14,738 bases of DNA, taken from UBA1672 sp050633325. Lineage in GTDB: Bacteria > Pseudomonadota > Alphaproteobacteria > Micavibrionales > Micavibrionaceae. The notes beneath the pieces were generated by a model. The model had not been told where the DNA came from. It worked only from the letters and a program-made list of their open reading frames with translations, and made no database searches. Positions 4,937 through 14,238 of the stretch are shown here, piece by piece (within the stretch, counting starts at the first letter, position 1; each line of letters begins with the position of its first letter). Where the stretch lies: contig JBOEGH010000021.1 of assembly GCA_050633325.1 (NCBI GenBank), positions 1-14,738 of the forward strand, read 5' to 3'. Made by a program: the position numbers and the translations under genes.

Positions 4937-7900
4937 ATGTGCGCAGCAAAAGCTAAAACATCGAATACAATTAACTCTGCTAATAATATTGAAAGCTTCA
5001 TAGGCCGTAAACGCGTGCGTCGTGATTTTGGTCGTATTGATACGGTTGCTAATATGCCAAACCTTATTGAGCTTCAGTGTGAATCTTTTGAGCGTTTTCA
5101 GCAAAAGGATATTCCTGCTAGTGAACGTGAAATGAGTGGATTGGAAGAGGTGCTTGCATCTGTATTTCCTATTCGTGATTTTGGTGATAAGGCTGAAATT
5201 GACTTTGTTAAATATGAATTTGAAGAGCCTAAATACGATGTTGATGAATGTCGTCAACGTGGGATGACATATGCTGCTCCTCTACGTGTTACACTTCGTT
5301 TGTCTGTTTTTGATGTGGATGAGGATACAGGTCTTCGTTCTATTCGCGATATTAAAGAACAAGATGTCTATATGGTTGATATGGCCATGATGACTAAGAA
5401 TGGTACTTTCGTTATTAATGGTACAGAGCGTGTTGTTGTTTCTCAGATGCACCGTAGTCCGGGTGTGTTCTTTGATCATGATAATGGTAAAACGCACGTT
5501 TCTGGTAAGTATTTGTTCTCTGCGCGTGTGATTCCTTACCGTGGTTCATGGTTGGATTTTGAATTTGATGCGAAAGATCAAATGTATGTTCGTATAGACC
5601 GTCGTCGTAAGCTTCCGCTTACCACTTTCTTACGTTGCTTGGATAGTTCTGACACAGAATCTCTGCGCGTGGAAGCTGCTGATAGTGATGATGAAATCGA
5701 TCCGTTGCTAATTCAGGGTATGTCTAACGAAGAAATTCTTGGAACATTCTATGATTCTATTGTTTACACAAGCGATAAAAAAGGTTGGAAAACACCATTT
5801 GATGGTGAACGACTGCGCGGTGTTAAGCTTTCTTATGATCTTGTTGATGCTAAGACTGGTGACATCATTGCAGAAGAGGGATCTAAGATTACTCCTCGTA
5901 AAGCAAAGAAATTTGAAGAAGCTGGTTTGACTGATGTTTTGATGCAAGCAGACTTTTTAGTGGGTCAATATTTGGCAACAGACATATTCGATATGACTAC
6001 TGGTCAGGTAATATTTGAAGCGGGCCATGAACTTGAAGAAGCTGATTTTGAGGTTCTTTCAGAAGCTGGTGTTGAGGAGCTGCCTCTTCTTGCTATTGAT
6101 TACCTAAGTGTTGGTCCGTATCTTCGTAATACTTTGATGGCTGATAAATGTGATACTCGTGAAGAAGCGTTGATCGATATTTATCGTGTTATGCGTCCGG
6201 GTGAGCCGCCAACAGTTGACTCTGCGCAAGCATTGTTTGATTCATTGTTCTTTGATGCTGAGCGTTATGATTTGTCCCCGGTTGGTCGTGTTAAAATGAA
6301 TTCTCGCCTTGAATTGGATGCTGATGATCAATTCCGTATTCTTTGTAAGAAAGATATCCTTGCAATCGTTAAATACTTGCATGATCTGAAGGATGGTAAA
6401 GGTGAGGTTGATGATATTGACAACCTAGGTAACCGTCGTGTTCGTTCTGTTGGTGAATTAATGGAAAATCAGGTTCGTGTTGGTTTGTTACGCATGGAGC
6501 GCGCAATTCGTGAGCGTATGTCATCAGTTGAGATTGACACATACATGCCGCATGATTTGGTTAACTCAAAGCCATTGCAGGCTGCTGTTCGTGAATTCTT
6601 TGGTTCATCTCAGTTGTCACAGTTTATGGACCAAACTAACCCATTATCTGAAATTACACACAAACGTCGCCTTTCTGCGCTTGGGCCGGGTGGTCTAACG
6701 CGTGAGCGTGCAGGTTTTGAAGTTCGTGATGTTCACCCAACTCACTATGGTCGTATTTGTCCGGTTGAAACACCAGAGGGGCCAAATATTGGTTTGATTA
6801 ACTCACTTGCTACTTTTGCCAAGGTTAACCAATATGGCTTTATTGAAAGTCCATATAGAAGAGTTTCTGATGGTAAAGTTACATCCGAAGTTGTTTATAT
6901 GCCTGCTATGGAAGAGGCTAGGTACACAATTGCTCAGGCAAACTCTGTTTTAACAGATGATGGTGGTTTCGATTCTGATCTTGTTTCATGTCGTGAGGCA
7001 GGTGAGAACGTTATGGCTACGGCTGAAAATATTGACTTCATGGACGTTTCGCCGAAACAGATGATTTCTGTCGCTGCTTCTTTGATCCCATTCCTTGAAA
7101 ACGATGATGCTAACCGCGCTCTTATGGGTTCGAACATGATGCGTCAGGCTGTGCCTTTGCTTAAGTCACATGCACCAATCGTTGGTACAGGTATGGAGGC
7201 AACTGTTGCGAGAGATGCTGGTGCATCTGTTGTTGCGCGTCGTACTGGTGTTATCACTAAGGTTGATGCTCAACGTATTGTTGTTCAAGCAACTGAAATA
7301 GTTAGCGCGGATGAGCCGGTTGTAGATATTTATAAATTATCTAAGTTCCAGCGCTCTAACCAAGACACATGTATTAACCAACGCCCACTTGTTCGTGTTG
7401 GTGATAAGGTTTCTGCAGGTGACATTATTGCGGACGGTCCATCTACTGATATGGGTGAGTTGGCGCTTGGTCGTAACATGACAGTGGCTTTCATGCCTTG
7501 GAATGGTTATAACTTCGAGGATTCAATCCTTATCAATGAGCGCGTTGTTCGTGATGATGTTTATACATCTATTCACTTGGAGCAGTTCGACGTTATGGCT
7601 CGTGACACTCGTTTGGGTGCAGAAGAGATTACACGTGATATTCCAAATGTTGGTGAAGAAGCACTTAAGCATCTTGATGAGGCCGGTATCGTTCACATCG
7701 GTGCGGAAGTTCACCCTGGTGATATCTTGGTTGGTAAAGTTACGCCAAAAGGCGAAAGCCCAATGACACCTGAGGAAAAGCTTCTACGTGCTATCTTTGG
7801 TGAAAAAGCGGCAGATGTTAAAGATACTTCTCTTCGTCTTCCACCGGGTGCTTCCGGTACGATTGTTGAGGTTCGTGTATTTAACCGTCGTGGTGTTGAT

Positions 7901-9181
7901 AAAGATGCTCGTGCATTGTCAATTGAACAAGATGAAATTGAACGTCTTGCAAAAGACCGTAACGATGAACGTCGTATTCTTGAAGACGGTTTCTATGGTC
8001 GTTTGGCTGAAATGCTTGAGGGTCAAGAAGCCGCAGCAGCACAAAGAGATGCTGGTATCAAAAAGGGAGATGCAATTACTCGCGCTGTTCTTGATGATGT
8101 TAAGCGTGGTTATTGGCGCCAAATCGCAGTTGTAGATGAAAATCGTATGGCTGAAATTGAGGCAATGTCAGAAACTTTTGATAGTGCTGTTGATGATCTT
8201 AAAGAGCGTTTCGAAAACAAAGTTGAAAAACTTCAGCGTGGTGACGAATTGTTGCCGGGTGTTATGAAGATGGTTAAAGTTTTCGTAGCGGTTAAGCGTA
8301 AAATGCAACCAGGTGACAAAATGGCGGGGCGCCATGGTAACAAAGGTGTTGTTTCACGTATTATGCCGCAAGAAGATATGCCGTATCTTGAAGATGGTCG
8401 TACTGTTGATATCGTGTTGAACCCTCTTGGTGTTCCATCACGTATGAACGTTGGTCAGATTTTAGAGACACATTTGGGTTGGGCTTCTTTGAATATTGGT
8501 AAGCAAATCGGCGATATCGTTGATGCATTCCAAGACCAAAAAGCCATAACATCGGAAGAGCGTGGAACTCTGGATGAGAAACTTGAAGGTGTTTATGGTG
8601 ATCGTGAGTTTAAAAACAAAGTTAAAACTCTTGATGATAAAGAAGTTGTTGAAATGGCTAACAACCTTCGTGACGGCGTTCCGATGGGTACTCCTGTTTT
8701 CGATGGTGCAAATGAAGATGATATTTCAGGTCTTCTTGAGAATGCTGGCGTTAACACTTCTGGTCAGATGCGTTTGATTGATGGTCGTACCGGTGAATAT
8801 TTCCACCGTGATGTGACTGTTGGTGTGATGTATATGTTGAAACTTCATCACTTGGTTGATGATAAAATTCACGCCCGTTCAATCGGTCCATATTCACTAG
8901 TAACGCAGCAACCACTTGGCGGTAAAGCTCAGTTTGGTGGACAGCGCTTTGGTGAGATGGAAGTTTGGGCTCTACAGGCTTACGGTGCGGCATATACTCT
9001 ACAAGAAATGCTAACTGTTAAATCTGATGATGTTGCTGGTCGTTCTAAAGTGTATGAATCAATCGTACGTGGAGAGGACAACTTCGAAATCGGTATTCCG
9101 GAAAGTTTCAACGTTCTTACAAAAGAATTGAGAGCCTTGTGTCTTAATATTGATTTGAAACAAAGCGGCAAGTCATCCTAA
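4937..9181 (+). CDS. rpoB: DNA-directed RNA polymerase subunit beta
   Basis: The beta subunit forms one pincer of RNA polymerase, holds the RNA-DNA hybrid and contributes active-site lysines. At 1414 residues it is slightly long for the family; about a dozen extra residues precede the conserved GRKRVRRDFG. The rifampicin pocket (residues 556-582, GSSQLSQFMDQTNP, then THKRRLSALGPGGL) is intact: D565, H575 and S580 correspond to E. coli D516, H526 and S531. The GDKMAGRHGNKG motif (1126-1137) supplies K1128 and K1136, matching the nucleotide-contacting lysines K1065 and K1073. The C-terminal clamp segment (KAQFGGQRFGEMEVWALQAY) is complete. The ribosome binding site is modest (AAAGG at 4922-4926 or AGG at 4928-4930). 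No other ATG fits the start. Confidence 0.98.
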   Translation: MCAAKAKTSNTINSANNIESFIGRKRVRRDFGRIDTVANMPNLIELQCESFERFQQKDIPASEREMSGLEEVLASVFPIRDFGDKAEIDFVKYEFEEPKYDVDECRQRGMTYAAPLRVTLRLSVFDVDEDTGLRSIRDIKEQDVYMVDMAMMTKNGTFVINGTERVVVSQMHRSPGVFFDHDNGKTHVSGKYLFSARVIPYRGSWLDFEFDAKDQMYVRIDRRRKLPLTTFLRCLDSSDTESLRVEAADSDDEIDPLLIQGMSNEEILGTFYDSIVYTSDKKGWKTPFDGERLRGVKLSYDLVDAKTGDIIAEEGSKITPRKAKKFEEAGLTDVLMQADFLVGQYLATDIFDMTTGQVIFEAGHELEEADFEVLSEAGVEELPLLAIDYLSVGPYLRNTLMADKCDTREEALIDIYRVMRPGEPPTVDSAQALFDSLFFDAERYDLSPVGRVKMNSRLELDADDQFRILCKKDILAIVKYLHDLKDGKGEVDDIDNLGNRRVRSVGELMENQVRVGLLRMERAIRERMSSVEIDTYMPHDLVNSKPLQAAVREFFGSSQLSQFMDQTNPLSEITHKRRLSALGPGGLTRERAGFEVRDVHPTHYGRICPVETPEGPNIGLINSLATFAKVNQYGFIESPYRRVSDGKVTSEVVYMPAMEEARYTIAQANSVLTDDGGFDSDLVSCREAGENVMATAENIDFMDVSPKQMISVAASLIPFLENDDANRALMGSNMMRQAVPLLKSHAPIVGTGMEATVARDAGASVVARRTGVITKVDAQRIVVQATEIVSADEPVVDIYKLSKFQRSNQDTCINQRPLVRVGDKVSAGDIIADGPSTDMGELALGRNMTVAFMPWNGYNFEDSILINERVVRDDVYTSIHLEQFDVMARDTRLGAEEITRDIPNVGEEALKHLDEAGIVHIGAEVHPGDILVGKVTPKGESPMTPEEKLLRAIFGEKAADVKDTSLRLPPGASGTIVEVRVFNRRGVDKDARALSIEQDEIERLAKDRNDERRILEDGFYGRLAEMLEGQEAAAAQRDAGIKKGDAITRAVLDDVKRGYWRQIAVVDENRMAEIEAMSETFDSAVDDLKERFENKVEKLQRGDELLPGVMKMVKVFVAVKRKMQPGDKMAGRHGNKGVVSRIMPQEDMPYLEDGRTVDIVLNPLGVPSRMNVGQILETHLGWASLNIGKQIGDIVDAFQDQKAITSEERGTLDEKLEGVYGDREFKNKVKTLDDKEVVEMANNLRDGVPMGTPVFDGANEDDISGLLENAGVNTSGQMRLIDGRTGEYFHRDVTVGVMYMLKLHHLVDDKIHARSIGPYSLVTQQPLGGKAQFGGQRFGEMEVWALQAYGAAYTLQEMLTVKSDDVAGRSKVYESIVRGEDNFEIGIPESFNVLTKELRALCLNIDLKQSGKSS

Positions 9182-9233
9182 GCGGATTGATTATTTGAGA
9201 ATATAGCCCCAAGAAAATAAAGGGAAAAAAGTA

Positions 9234-12200
9234 ATGAATGAATTGATGAACTTATTTGGTCAACCTACAGGACCACAAAGCTTTGACAGCTTGCGTATTT
9301 CTATCGCGTCACCACAACAGATCAGCTCTTGGTCTTTTGGTGAAGTGAAGAAACCGGAAACAATTAACTATCGTACGTTTAAACCAGAAAAAGATGGTTT
9401 GTTCTGTGCACGTATTTTCGGACCTGTAAAAGACTACGAATGTTTGTGTGGTAAGTATAAGCGCATGAAATATAAGGGTATCATTTGTGAAAAATGTGGT
9501 GTGGAGGTTACATTGACTAAGGTGCGTCGTGAGCGCATGGGTCATATTGATCTTGCGTCTCCTGTTGCACATATTTGGTTCTTGAAATCATTACCATCGC
9601 GTATTGGTTTGATCATGAACATGACTCTAAAAGAGCTTGAGCGTGTACTTTACTTTGAAAATTTCATCGTGATAGAGCCTGGGATGACTCCTCTAAAGCC
9701 ATTCCAGCTATTATCAGAAGAAGAATATTACGATGCTCAAGATGAGTATGGTGAAGAGAACTTCCGTGCTGGTATCGGTGCAGAGGCAATGAAGGAAATC
9801 CTATCTGACTTGGATATGGAAGCAGAGTTAGAGCAAGTTGAAGAAGATCTTCGTGAGACAAATTCTGAAGCTAAGCGTAAGAAACTTGTTAAGCGTTTAA
9901 AACTTCTAGAAGCATTTATCTCTTCTGGTACTCGCCCTGAATGGATGATCTTGGATGTTGTTCCAGTTCTTCCGCCAGAGCTTCGCCCGCTTGTTCCACT
10001 AGATGGTGGTCGTTTTGCGACATCAGATCTTAATGATCTTTACCGCCGTGTGATTAACCGTAACAATCGTTTGAAGCGTTTGATGGAGCTTCGTGCACCT
10101 GACATTATCGTACGTAACGAAAAACGTATGTTGCAAGAATCTGTTGATGCTCTGTTTGATAACGGTCGTCGTGGTCGTGTGATTACCGGTGCTAACAAGC
10201 GTCCGTTGAAGTCACTATCTGATATGCTTAAAGGTAAGCAAGGTCGTTTCCGTCAGAACCTTCTTGGTAAGCGTGTTGACTATTCAGGTCGTTCGGTGAT
10301 TGTTGTTGGTCCGGAATTAAAACTGCATCAATGTGGTTTGCCTAAGAAGATGGCGCTAGAGCTGTTCAAGCCGTTTATCTATCATAAGCTTGAAATCTAT
10401 GGCATGGCCTCTACGGTTAAAGCAGCTAAGAAAATGGTTGAAAAGGAACGCCCGGAAGTTTGGGATATTCTTGAAGAAGTTATTCGTGAGCATCCAATTA
10501 TGCTTAACCGTGCACCTACATTGCACAGACTTGGTATTCAAGCGTTTGAACCGGTATTGATTGAAGGTAAAGCGATCCAGCTTCACCCACTTGTTTGTAC
10601 TGCATTTAACGCCGACTTTGACGGTGACCAAATGGCTGTTCACGTTCCGCTTTCTATTGAAGCGCAACTTGAAACGCGTTGTTTGATGATGGCGACAAAT
10701 AACATTCTGTCTCCTGCAAATGGTAAGCCTATTATTGTTCCTTCACAGGATATTATTTTAGGTCTTTATTATCTATCGATTGCACAAGATGGTAAGCAAG
10801 GTGAAGGCATGATTTTCCGCGGAGCGGGTGAGATTATGCATGCTTTGGAAAACAAGGTTGTTTCTCTACATGCTAAGGTTAAGTGTCGTTACCACGGCGT
10901 TGATGCAAATGGTGATCGTGAGACAGTGATTGTTGAATCAACACCTGGCCGTATTTTGATGTCTGAATTACTGCCTCGTCATCCTAAAGTGTCGTTTGAT
11001 GTGTTAAATCAGGTTCTTACGAAAAAAGAAATTTCTGACATGATTGATGTTGTTTATCGTCATTGTGGTCAGAAAGAAACGGTTATTTTCTGTGATAGAC
11101 TGATGAAACTTGGTTTCAAATATGCATGTATTTCAGGTATTTCTTTCGGTAAGGATGATTTGATTATTCCTGATGCGAAGAAAGATCTTGTTGGCGAAGC
11201 AAAGGCAAGCGTTGGTGAATTTGAACAGCAATATATGGATGGTTTGATCACTAAGGGTGAAAAATACAACAAGGTTGTCGACGTATGGTCACGTTGTACC
11301 GATGATGTTGCTTCTGCAATGATGGAGCGTATTTCAGATACTTCCGGTAAGATGAACGCCGTTTACATGATGGCTCATTCCGGTGCTCGTGGTTCTGCTG
11401 CTCAGATACGTCAGCTAGCAGGTATGCGTGGTCTTATGGCTAAACCTTCTGGTGAAATTATCGAAAACCCGATTATTTCAAACTTTAAAGAAGGTCTGTC
11501 GGTTCTTGAATACTTTAACTCCACCCACGGAGCGCGTAAAGGTTTGGCGGATACTGCTCTTAAAACTGCTAACTCTGGTTATCTGACACGTCGTTTGGTT
11601 GATGTTGCGCAAGATGCAATTATCACTGAACATGATTGTGGCACGGAACGTGGTATTAGTATGCGCCCTGTTATGAATGGAACAGATGTTTCTGTTCCTG
11701 TTTCAGAACGTATACTTGGACGTGCTGCTGCTGTTGATATAATTGATCCGTCTTCCGGTGATGTTCTTATCAAAGCTGGCCAGATTATGGATGAGGCAAT
11801 GTCAGAAAGTGTTGATGAAGCAGGAATACAAGAAGTACTTGTGCGTTCTGTCCTGACATGTGAAGCAGCTAATAATGGTGTTTGTGGTAAATGTTATGGA
11901 CGTGACCTTGCTCGCGGGACTGAGGTCAACCTTGGTGAAGCAGTGGGTGTTATGGCTGCTCAATCTATTGGTGAGCCGGGTACACAGCTTACAATGCGTA
12001 CATTCCACATTGGTGGTGCCGCTCAGAAGAGCGTAGAGCGTTCACATATTGAAGCCAACCTTGATGGTAAAGTTGAGATTCGTAACAAGAACATCGTAAC
12101 AAACTCAGAAGGTGTTGAAATTGTTATGAGCAGAGACTCTGAAATTGTTATTCTTGATAAGAATGGCGATGAAAAGTCAGTTCAACGTGTTCCATATGGT

Positions 12201-13445
12201 TCTCGCTTGTTTGTTCAAGATAAGAGCAAAATTAAAGCTGGTGAGAAAATGGCCGAGTGGGACCCGTACACAATTCCTGTTATTACAGAAAAAGATGGTG
12301 TGGCTCACTATATTGACTTGATAGAGGGTGTTTCTGTTACTGATAATGTTGATGAAGCAACTGGTATTTCTTCTAAGAAAGTTATCGATTGGCACTCACA
12401 GCCAAAAGGTGGGGATCTTAAGCCACGTATCTCTATGCTAGATAGTAAAGGTGAAGTTCTTATTTTGAATAACACTATGCCTGCTAATTACTATCTATCT
12501 GCTGACGCTGTTTTGTCTGTTGATAATGAGCAAGAGGTAAAGGCGGGTGATATCATTGCGCGTATTCCACGTGAAACGTCGAAAACTCGTGATATTACCG
12601 GTGGTTTGCCACGTGTGGCTGAACTGTTTGAGGCACGTATACCTAAGGACTTTGCCGTTATATCAGGAATTGATGGTTACGTTGAATTTGGTAAAGACTA
12701 TAAGTCTAAGCGTCGTATAGTTGTTCGTCCTACGGATGCAGAAGCAGAAGCGGTTGAATATCTGATACCTAAAGGTCGTCACATGGCTGTTCATGAAGGT
12801 GACTTCGTGCGTAAAGGTGACCCATTGTTAGATGGAGCATTGGTTCCGCATGATATCTTGGATGTTATGGGTGTTGAAGCCTTGGCCGAGTATCTAACAC
12901 AAGAGGTTCAGGATGTTTATCGTCTTCAAGGTGTTAAGATCAACGATAAACATATTGAGGTTATCGTTCATCAGATGATGCAAAAAGTTGAAATCACAGC
13001 AGTTGGTGATTCTACTTATCTAATCGGTGAAACAGAGGATCGCGAAGAGTTTGACCTGATCAGAAGAAAGCATATTGAAGAAGGTAAGATACCTCCTGAA
13101 GGTAAGCCAATCTTGCAAGGTATAACAAAGGCATCATTGCAGACACGTTCATTCATTTCTGCGGCGTCGTTCCAGGAAACAACACGCGTTCTAACAGATG
13201 CGGCTGTTAATGGTAAGGTTGACCGTCTGCATGGCTTGAAAGAGAATGTTATTGTTGGTCGCTTAATTCCTGCCGGTACAGGAGCCTTCGTCAATAAGGT
13301 GAAGCGCTTAGCTGCTGAAAGAGATGAAGTTGTTATCGCTAACATGCCTCAGTCAGATGTTTTGGATGCTCCTGCTGATGATGCGTTACCAGAGGGTGTT
13401 GAAATTGAAACTAGCAGTGATGAAAAAGAAGCTGCAAATGGATAA
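9234..13445 (+). CDS. rpoC: DNA-directed RNA polymerase subunit beta'
   Basis: The beta' subunit forms the other pincer and carries the catalytic magnesium site. The product is 1403 residues, normal for proteobacteria. The N-terminal zinc ribbon has C70, C72, C85 and C88. The catalytic NADFDGD lies at 459-465, with D461, D463 and D465 binding magnesium. The second zinc site is C802, C876, C884 and C887; the gap between the second and third cysteines is eight rather than the seven of E. coli. The trigger loop (MAAQSIGEPGTQLTMRTFHI from 907) keeps M921, R922 and H925. A segment after it resembles the SI3 insertion of proteobacteria. AGGGA (9221-9225) lies eight bases before the ATG, 52 bases after rpoB, so the two are co-transcribed. 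The tail is acidic. Confidence 0.98.
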   Translation: MNELMNLFGQPTGPQSFDSLRISIASPQQISSWSFGEVKKPETINYRTFKPEKDGLFCARIFGPVKDYECLCGKYKRMKYKGIICEKCGVEVTLTKVRRERMGHIDLASPVAHIWFLKSLPSRIGLIMNMTLKELERVLYFENFIVIEPGMTPLKPFQLLSEEEYYDAQDEYGEENFRAGIGAEAMKEILSDLDMEAELEQVEEDLRETNSEAKRKKLVKRLKLLEAFISSGTRPEWMILDVVPVLPPELRPLVPLDGGRFATSDLNDLYRRVINRNNRLKRLMELRAPDIIVRNEKRMLQESVDALFDNGRRGRVITGANKRPLKSLSDMLKGKQGRFRQNLLGKRVDYSGRSVIVVGPELKLHQCGLPKKMALELFKPFIYHKLEIYGMASTVKAAKKMVEKERPEVWDILEEVIREHPIMLNRAPTLHRLGIQAFEPVLIEGKAIQLHPLVCTAFNADFDGDQMAVHVPLSIEAQLETRCLMMATNNILSPANGKPIIVPSQDIILGLYYLSIAQDGKQGEGMIFRGAGEIMHALENKVVSLHAKVKCRYHGVDANGDRETVIVESTPGRILMSELLPRHPKVSFDVLNQVLTKKEISDMIDVVYRHCGQKETVIFCDRLMKLGFKYACISGISFGKDDLIIPDAKKDLVGEAKASVGEFEQQYMDGLITKGEKYNKVVDVWSRCTDDVASAMMERISDTSGKMNAVYMMAHSGARGSAAQIRQLAGMRGLMAKPSGEIIENPIISNFKEGLSVLEYFNSTHGARKGLADTALKTANSGYLTRRLVDVAQDAIITEHDCGTERGISMRPVMNGTDVSVPVSERILGRAAAVDIIDPSSGDVLIKAGQIMDEAMSESVDEAGIQEVLVRSVLTCEAANNGVCGKCYGRDLARGTEVNLGEAVGVMAAQSIGEPGTQLTMRTFHIGGAAQKSVERSHIEANLDGKVEIRNKNIVTNSEGVEIVMSRDSEIVILDKNGDEKSVQRVPYGSRLFVQDKSKIKAGEKMAEWDPYTIPVITEKDGVAHYIDLIEGVSVTDNVDEATGISSKKVIDWHSQPKGGDLKPRISMLDSKGEVLILNNTMPANYYLSADAVLSVDNEQEVKAGDIIARIPRETSKTRDITGGLPRVAELFEARIPKDFAVISGIDGYVEFGKDYKSKRRIVVRPTDAEAEAVEYLIPKGRHMAVHEGDFVRKGDPLLDGALVPHDILDVMGVEALAEYLTQEVQDVYRLQGVKINDKHIEVIVHQMMQKVEITAVGDSTYLIGETEDREEFDLIRRKHIEEGKIPPEGKPILQGITKASLQTRSFISAASFQETTRVLTDAAVNGKVDRLHGLKENVIVGRLIPAGTGAFVNKVKRLAAERDEVVIANMPQSDVLDAPADDALPEGVEIETSSDEKEAANG

Positions 13446-13465
13446 TTTCTAAATAAAATTTATTT

Positions 13466-13500
13466 AAAAGGGGTGCTTTTTGCGCCCCTTTTTCGTTTTT
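13466..13500 (+). terminator. Intrinsic terminator after rpoC
   Basis: AAAAGGGGTGC (13466-13476) pairs with GCGCCCCTTTT (13482-13492), 11 pairs with one G-U, around a five-T loop and followed by further T. The A and T flanks could make it work on both strands. It closes the rpoBC unit 20 bases after the stop codon. Confidence 0.9.
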
Positions 13501-13600
13501 TGGTGAACTGCAATGGCTTGTTTTTATCCGTTATAAAAACATCACAAATGTCATCTTTTAAGGCTAATAATATTATATTCACTTTTTATTAAAACTTTTC

Positions 13601-13629
13601 TTGACGAAACCGAATCTTTGACTTATATT
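13601..13629 (+). promoter_or_regulatory. Strong promoter of rpsL-rpsG (str operon)
   Basis: TTGACG (13601-13606), 17 bases and TATATT (13624-13629) are followed by CCGCGCC. The 35 bases upstream are almost pure A/T (13565-13600), as in UP elements of strongly expressed genes. The GC-rich discriminator after the -10 is a typical mark of promoters under stringent (ppGpp) control. Transcription would start near 13636. Confidence 0.8.
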
Positions 13630-13635
13630 CCGCGC

Positions 13636-13856
13636 CACTGTGATGGGCGTCCTGAGAGTTTCATTGAAATAGTAGGGGCGTGCAACATCTGAAATAAATG
13701 GTTTCAACGTCACTTTTTTTTAGCGTGGTTTGAAATTTTCAGATGCTCTGCGGAATTTTCCCTCTGTTAACACGTAATAGTGTTTGACAAGAGAGCTAAA
13801 TCCGCGCTAAATGCCTCCGTCTAAAGAAATGATAAGAGAATTTAAGAAGGTTTGAT
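13636..13856 (+). promoter_or_regulatory. Structured leader of rpsL
   Basis: About 220 untranslated bases separate the predicted start from rpsL, far more than needed. CATCTGAAA (13686-13694) pairs perfectly with TTTCAGATG (13737-13745), and GCA/TGC, TTTCAA/TTGAAA (13702-13707 with 13730-13735) and CAC/GTG add to an imperfect long hairpin whose loop holds eight T (13714-13721). TTTCAACGTCAC just before those T can alternatively pair with TTGAAA (13664-13669) and GTGATG (13640-13645), which would create a terminator-like form. A switch is an inference; no peptide or riboswitch motif is recognised. Confidence 0.45.
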
Positions 13857-14228
13857 ATGCCAACCATTCAACAATTAATTCGTAAGCCTCGTAAGAAGCC
13901 TGTGAAAGCTAAGAAAACTAAAGCGCTGCAAGGTAATCCTCAGCGTCGTGGCGTTTGTACGCGCGTATATACAACAACACCTAAGAAGCCGAACTCTGCT
14001 TTGCGTAAGGTTGCTAAGGTTCGTTTGACTACTGGTGCAGAGGTTATTTGTTATATACCTGGTGAAGGTCATAACTTGCAGGAGCATGCTGTTGTTCTTG
14101 TTCGTGGTGGTCGTATTAAAGACTTACCGGGTGTGCGTTATACTATTGTCCGCGGGACGTTGGATACGCAAGGTGTTAAAGATCGTAAACAATCACGTTC
14201 GCGCTATGGTGCGAAACGTCCGAAGTAA
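13857..14228 (+). CDS. rpsL: 30S ribosomal protein S12
   Basis: S12 lies at the decoding centre and affects accuracy and streptomycin response. The product is 123 residues, the normal length. The signature TTPKKPNSALRKVAKVRL is present, with K43 (K42 of mature E. coli S12) and K88 intact in GGRIKDLPGVRY, so the known streptomycin-resistance positions are wild type. It ends in the usual basic KQSRSRYGAKRPK. AGAAGG (13845-13850) lies six bases before the ATG. It is the first gene of the str-type operon, with rpsG ten bases downstream. Confidence 0.98.
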   Translation: MPTIQQLIRKPRKKPVKAKKTKALQGNPQRRGVCTRVYTTTPKKPNSALRKVAKVRLTTGAEVICYIPGEGHNLQEHAVVLVRGGRIKDLPGVRYTIVRGTLDTQGVKDRKQSRSRYGAKRPK

Positions 14229-14238
14229 GGGAAAATAA

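Noticed and set aside
6602..6682. Possible rifampicin-resistance substitution in rpoB
   Set aside because: Residues equivalent to D516, H526 and S531 are wild type. The differences from E. coli (T567, L579) appear in other bacteria and are not known resistance changes.
13784..13812. TTGACA at 13784 as a second rpsL promoter
   Set aside because: The hexamer at 17-base spacing is CTAAAT, a poor -10, while the promoter at 13601 is far better.
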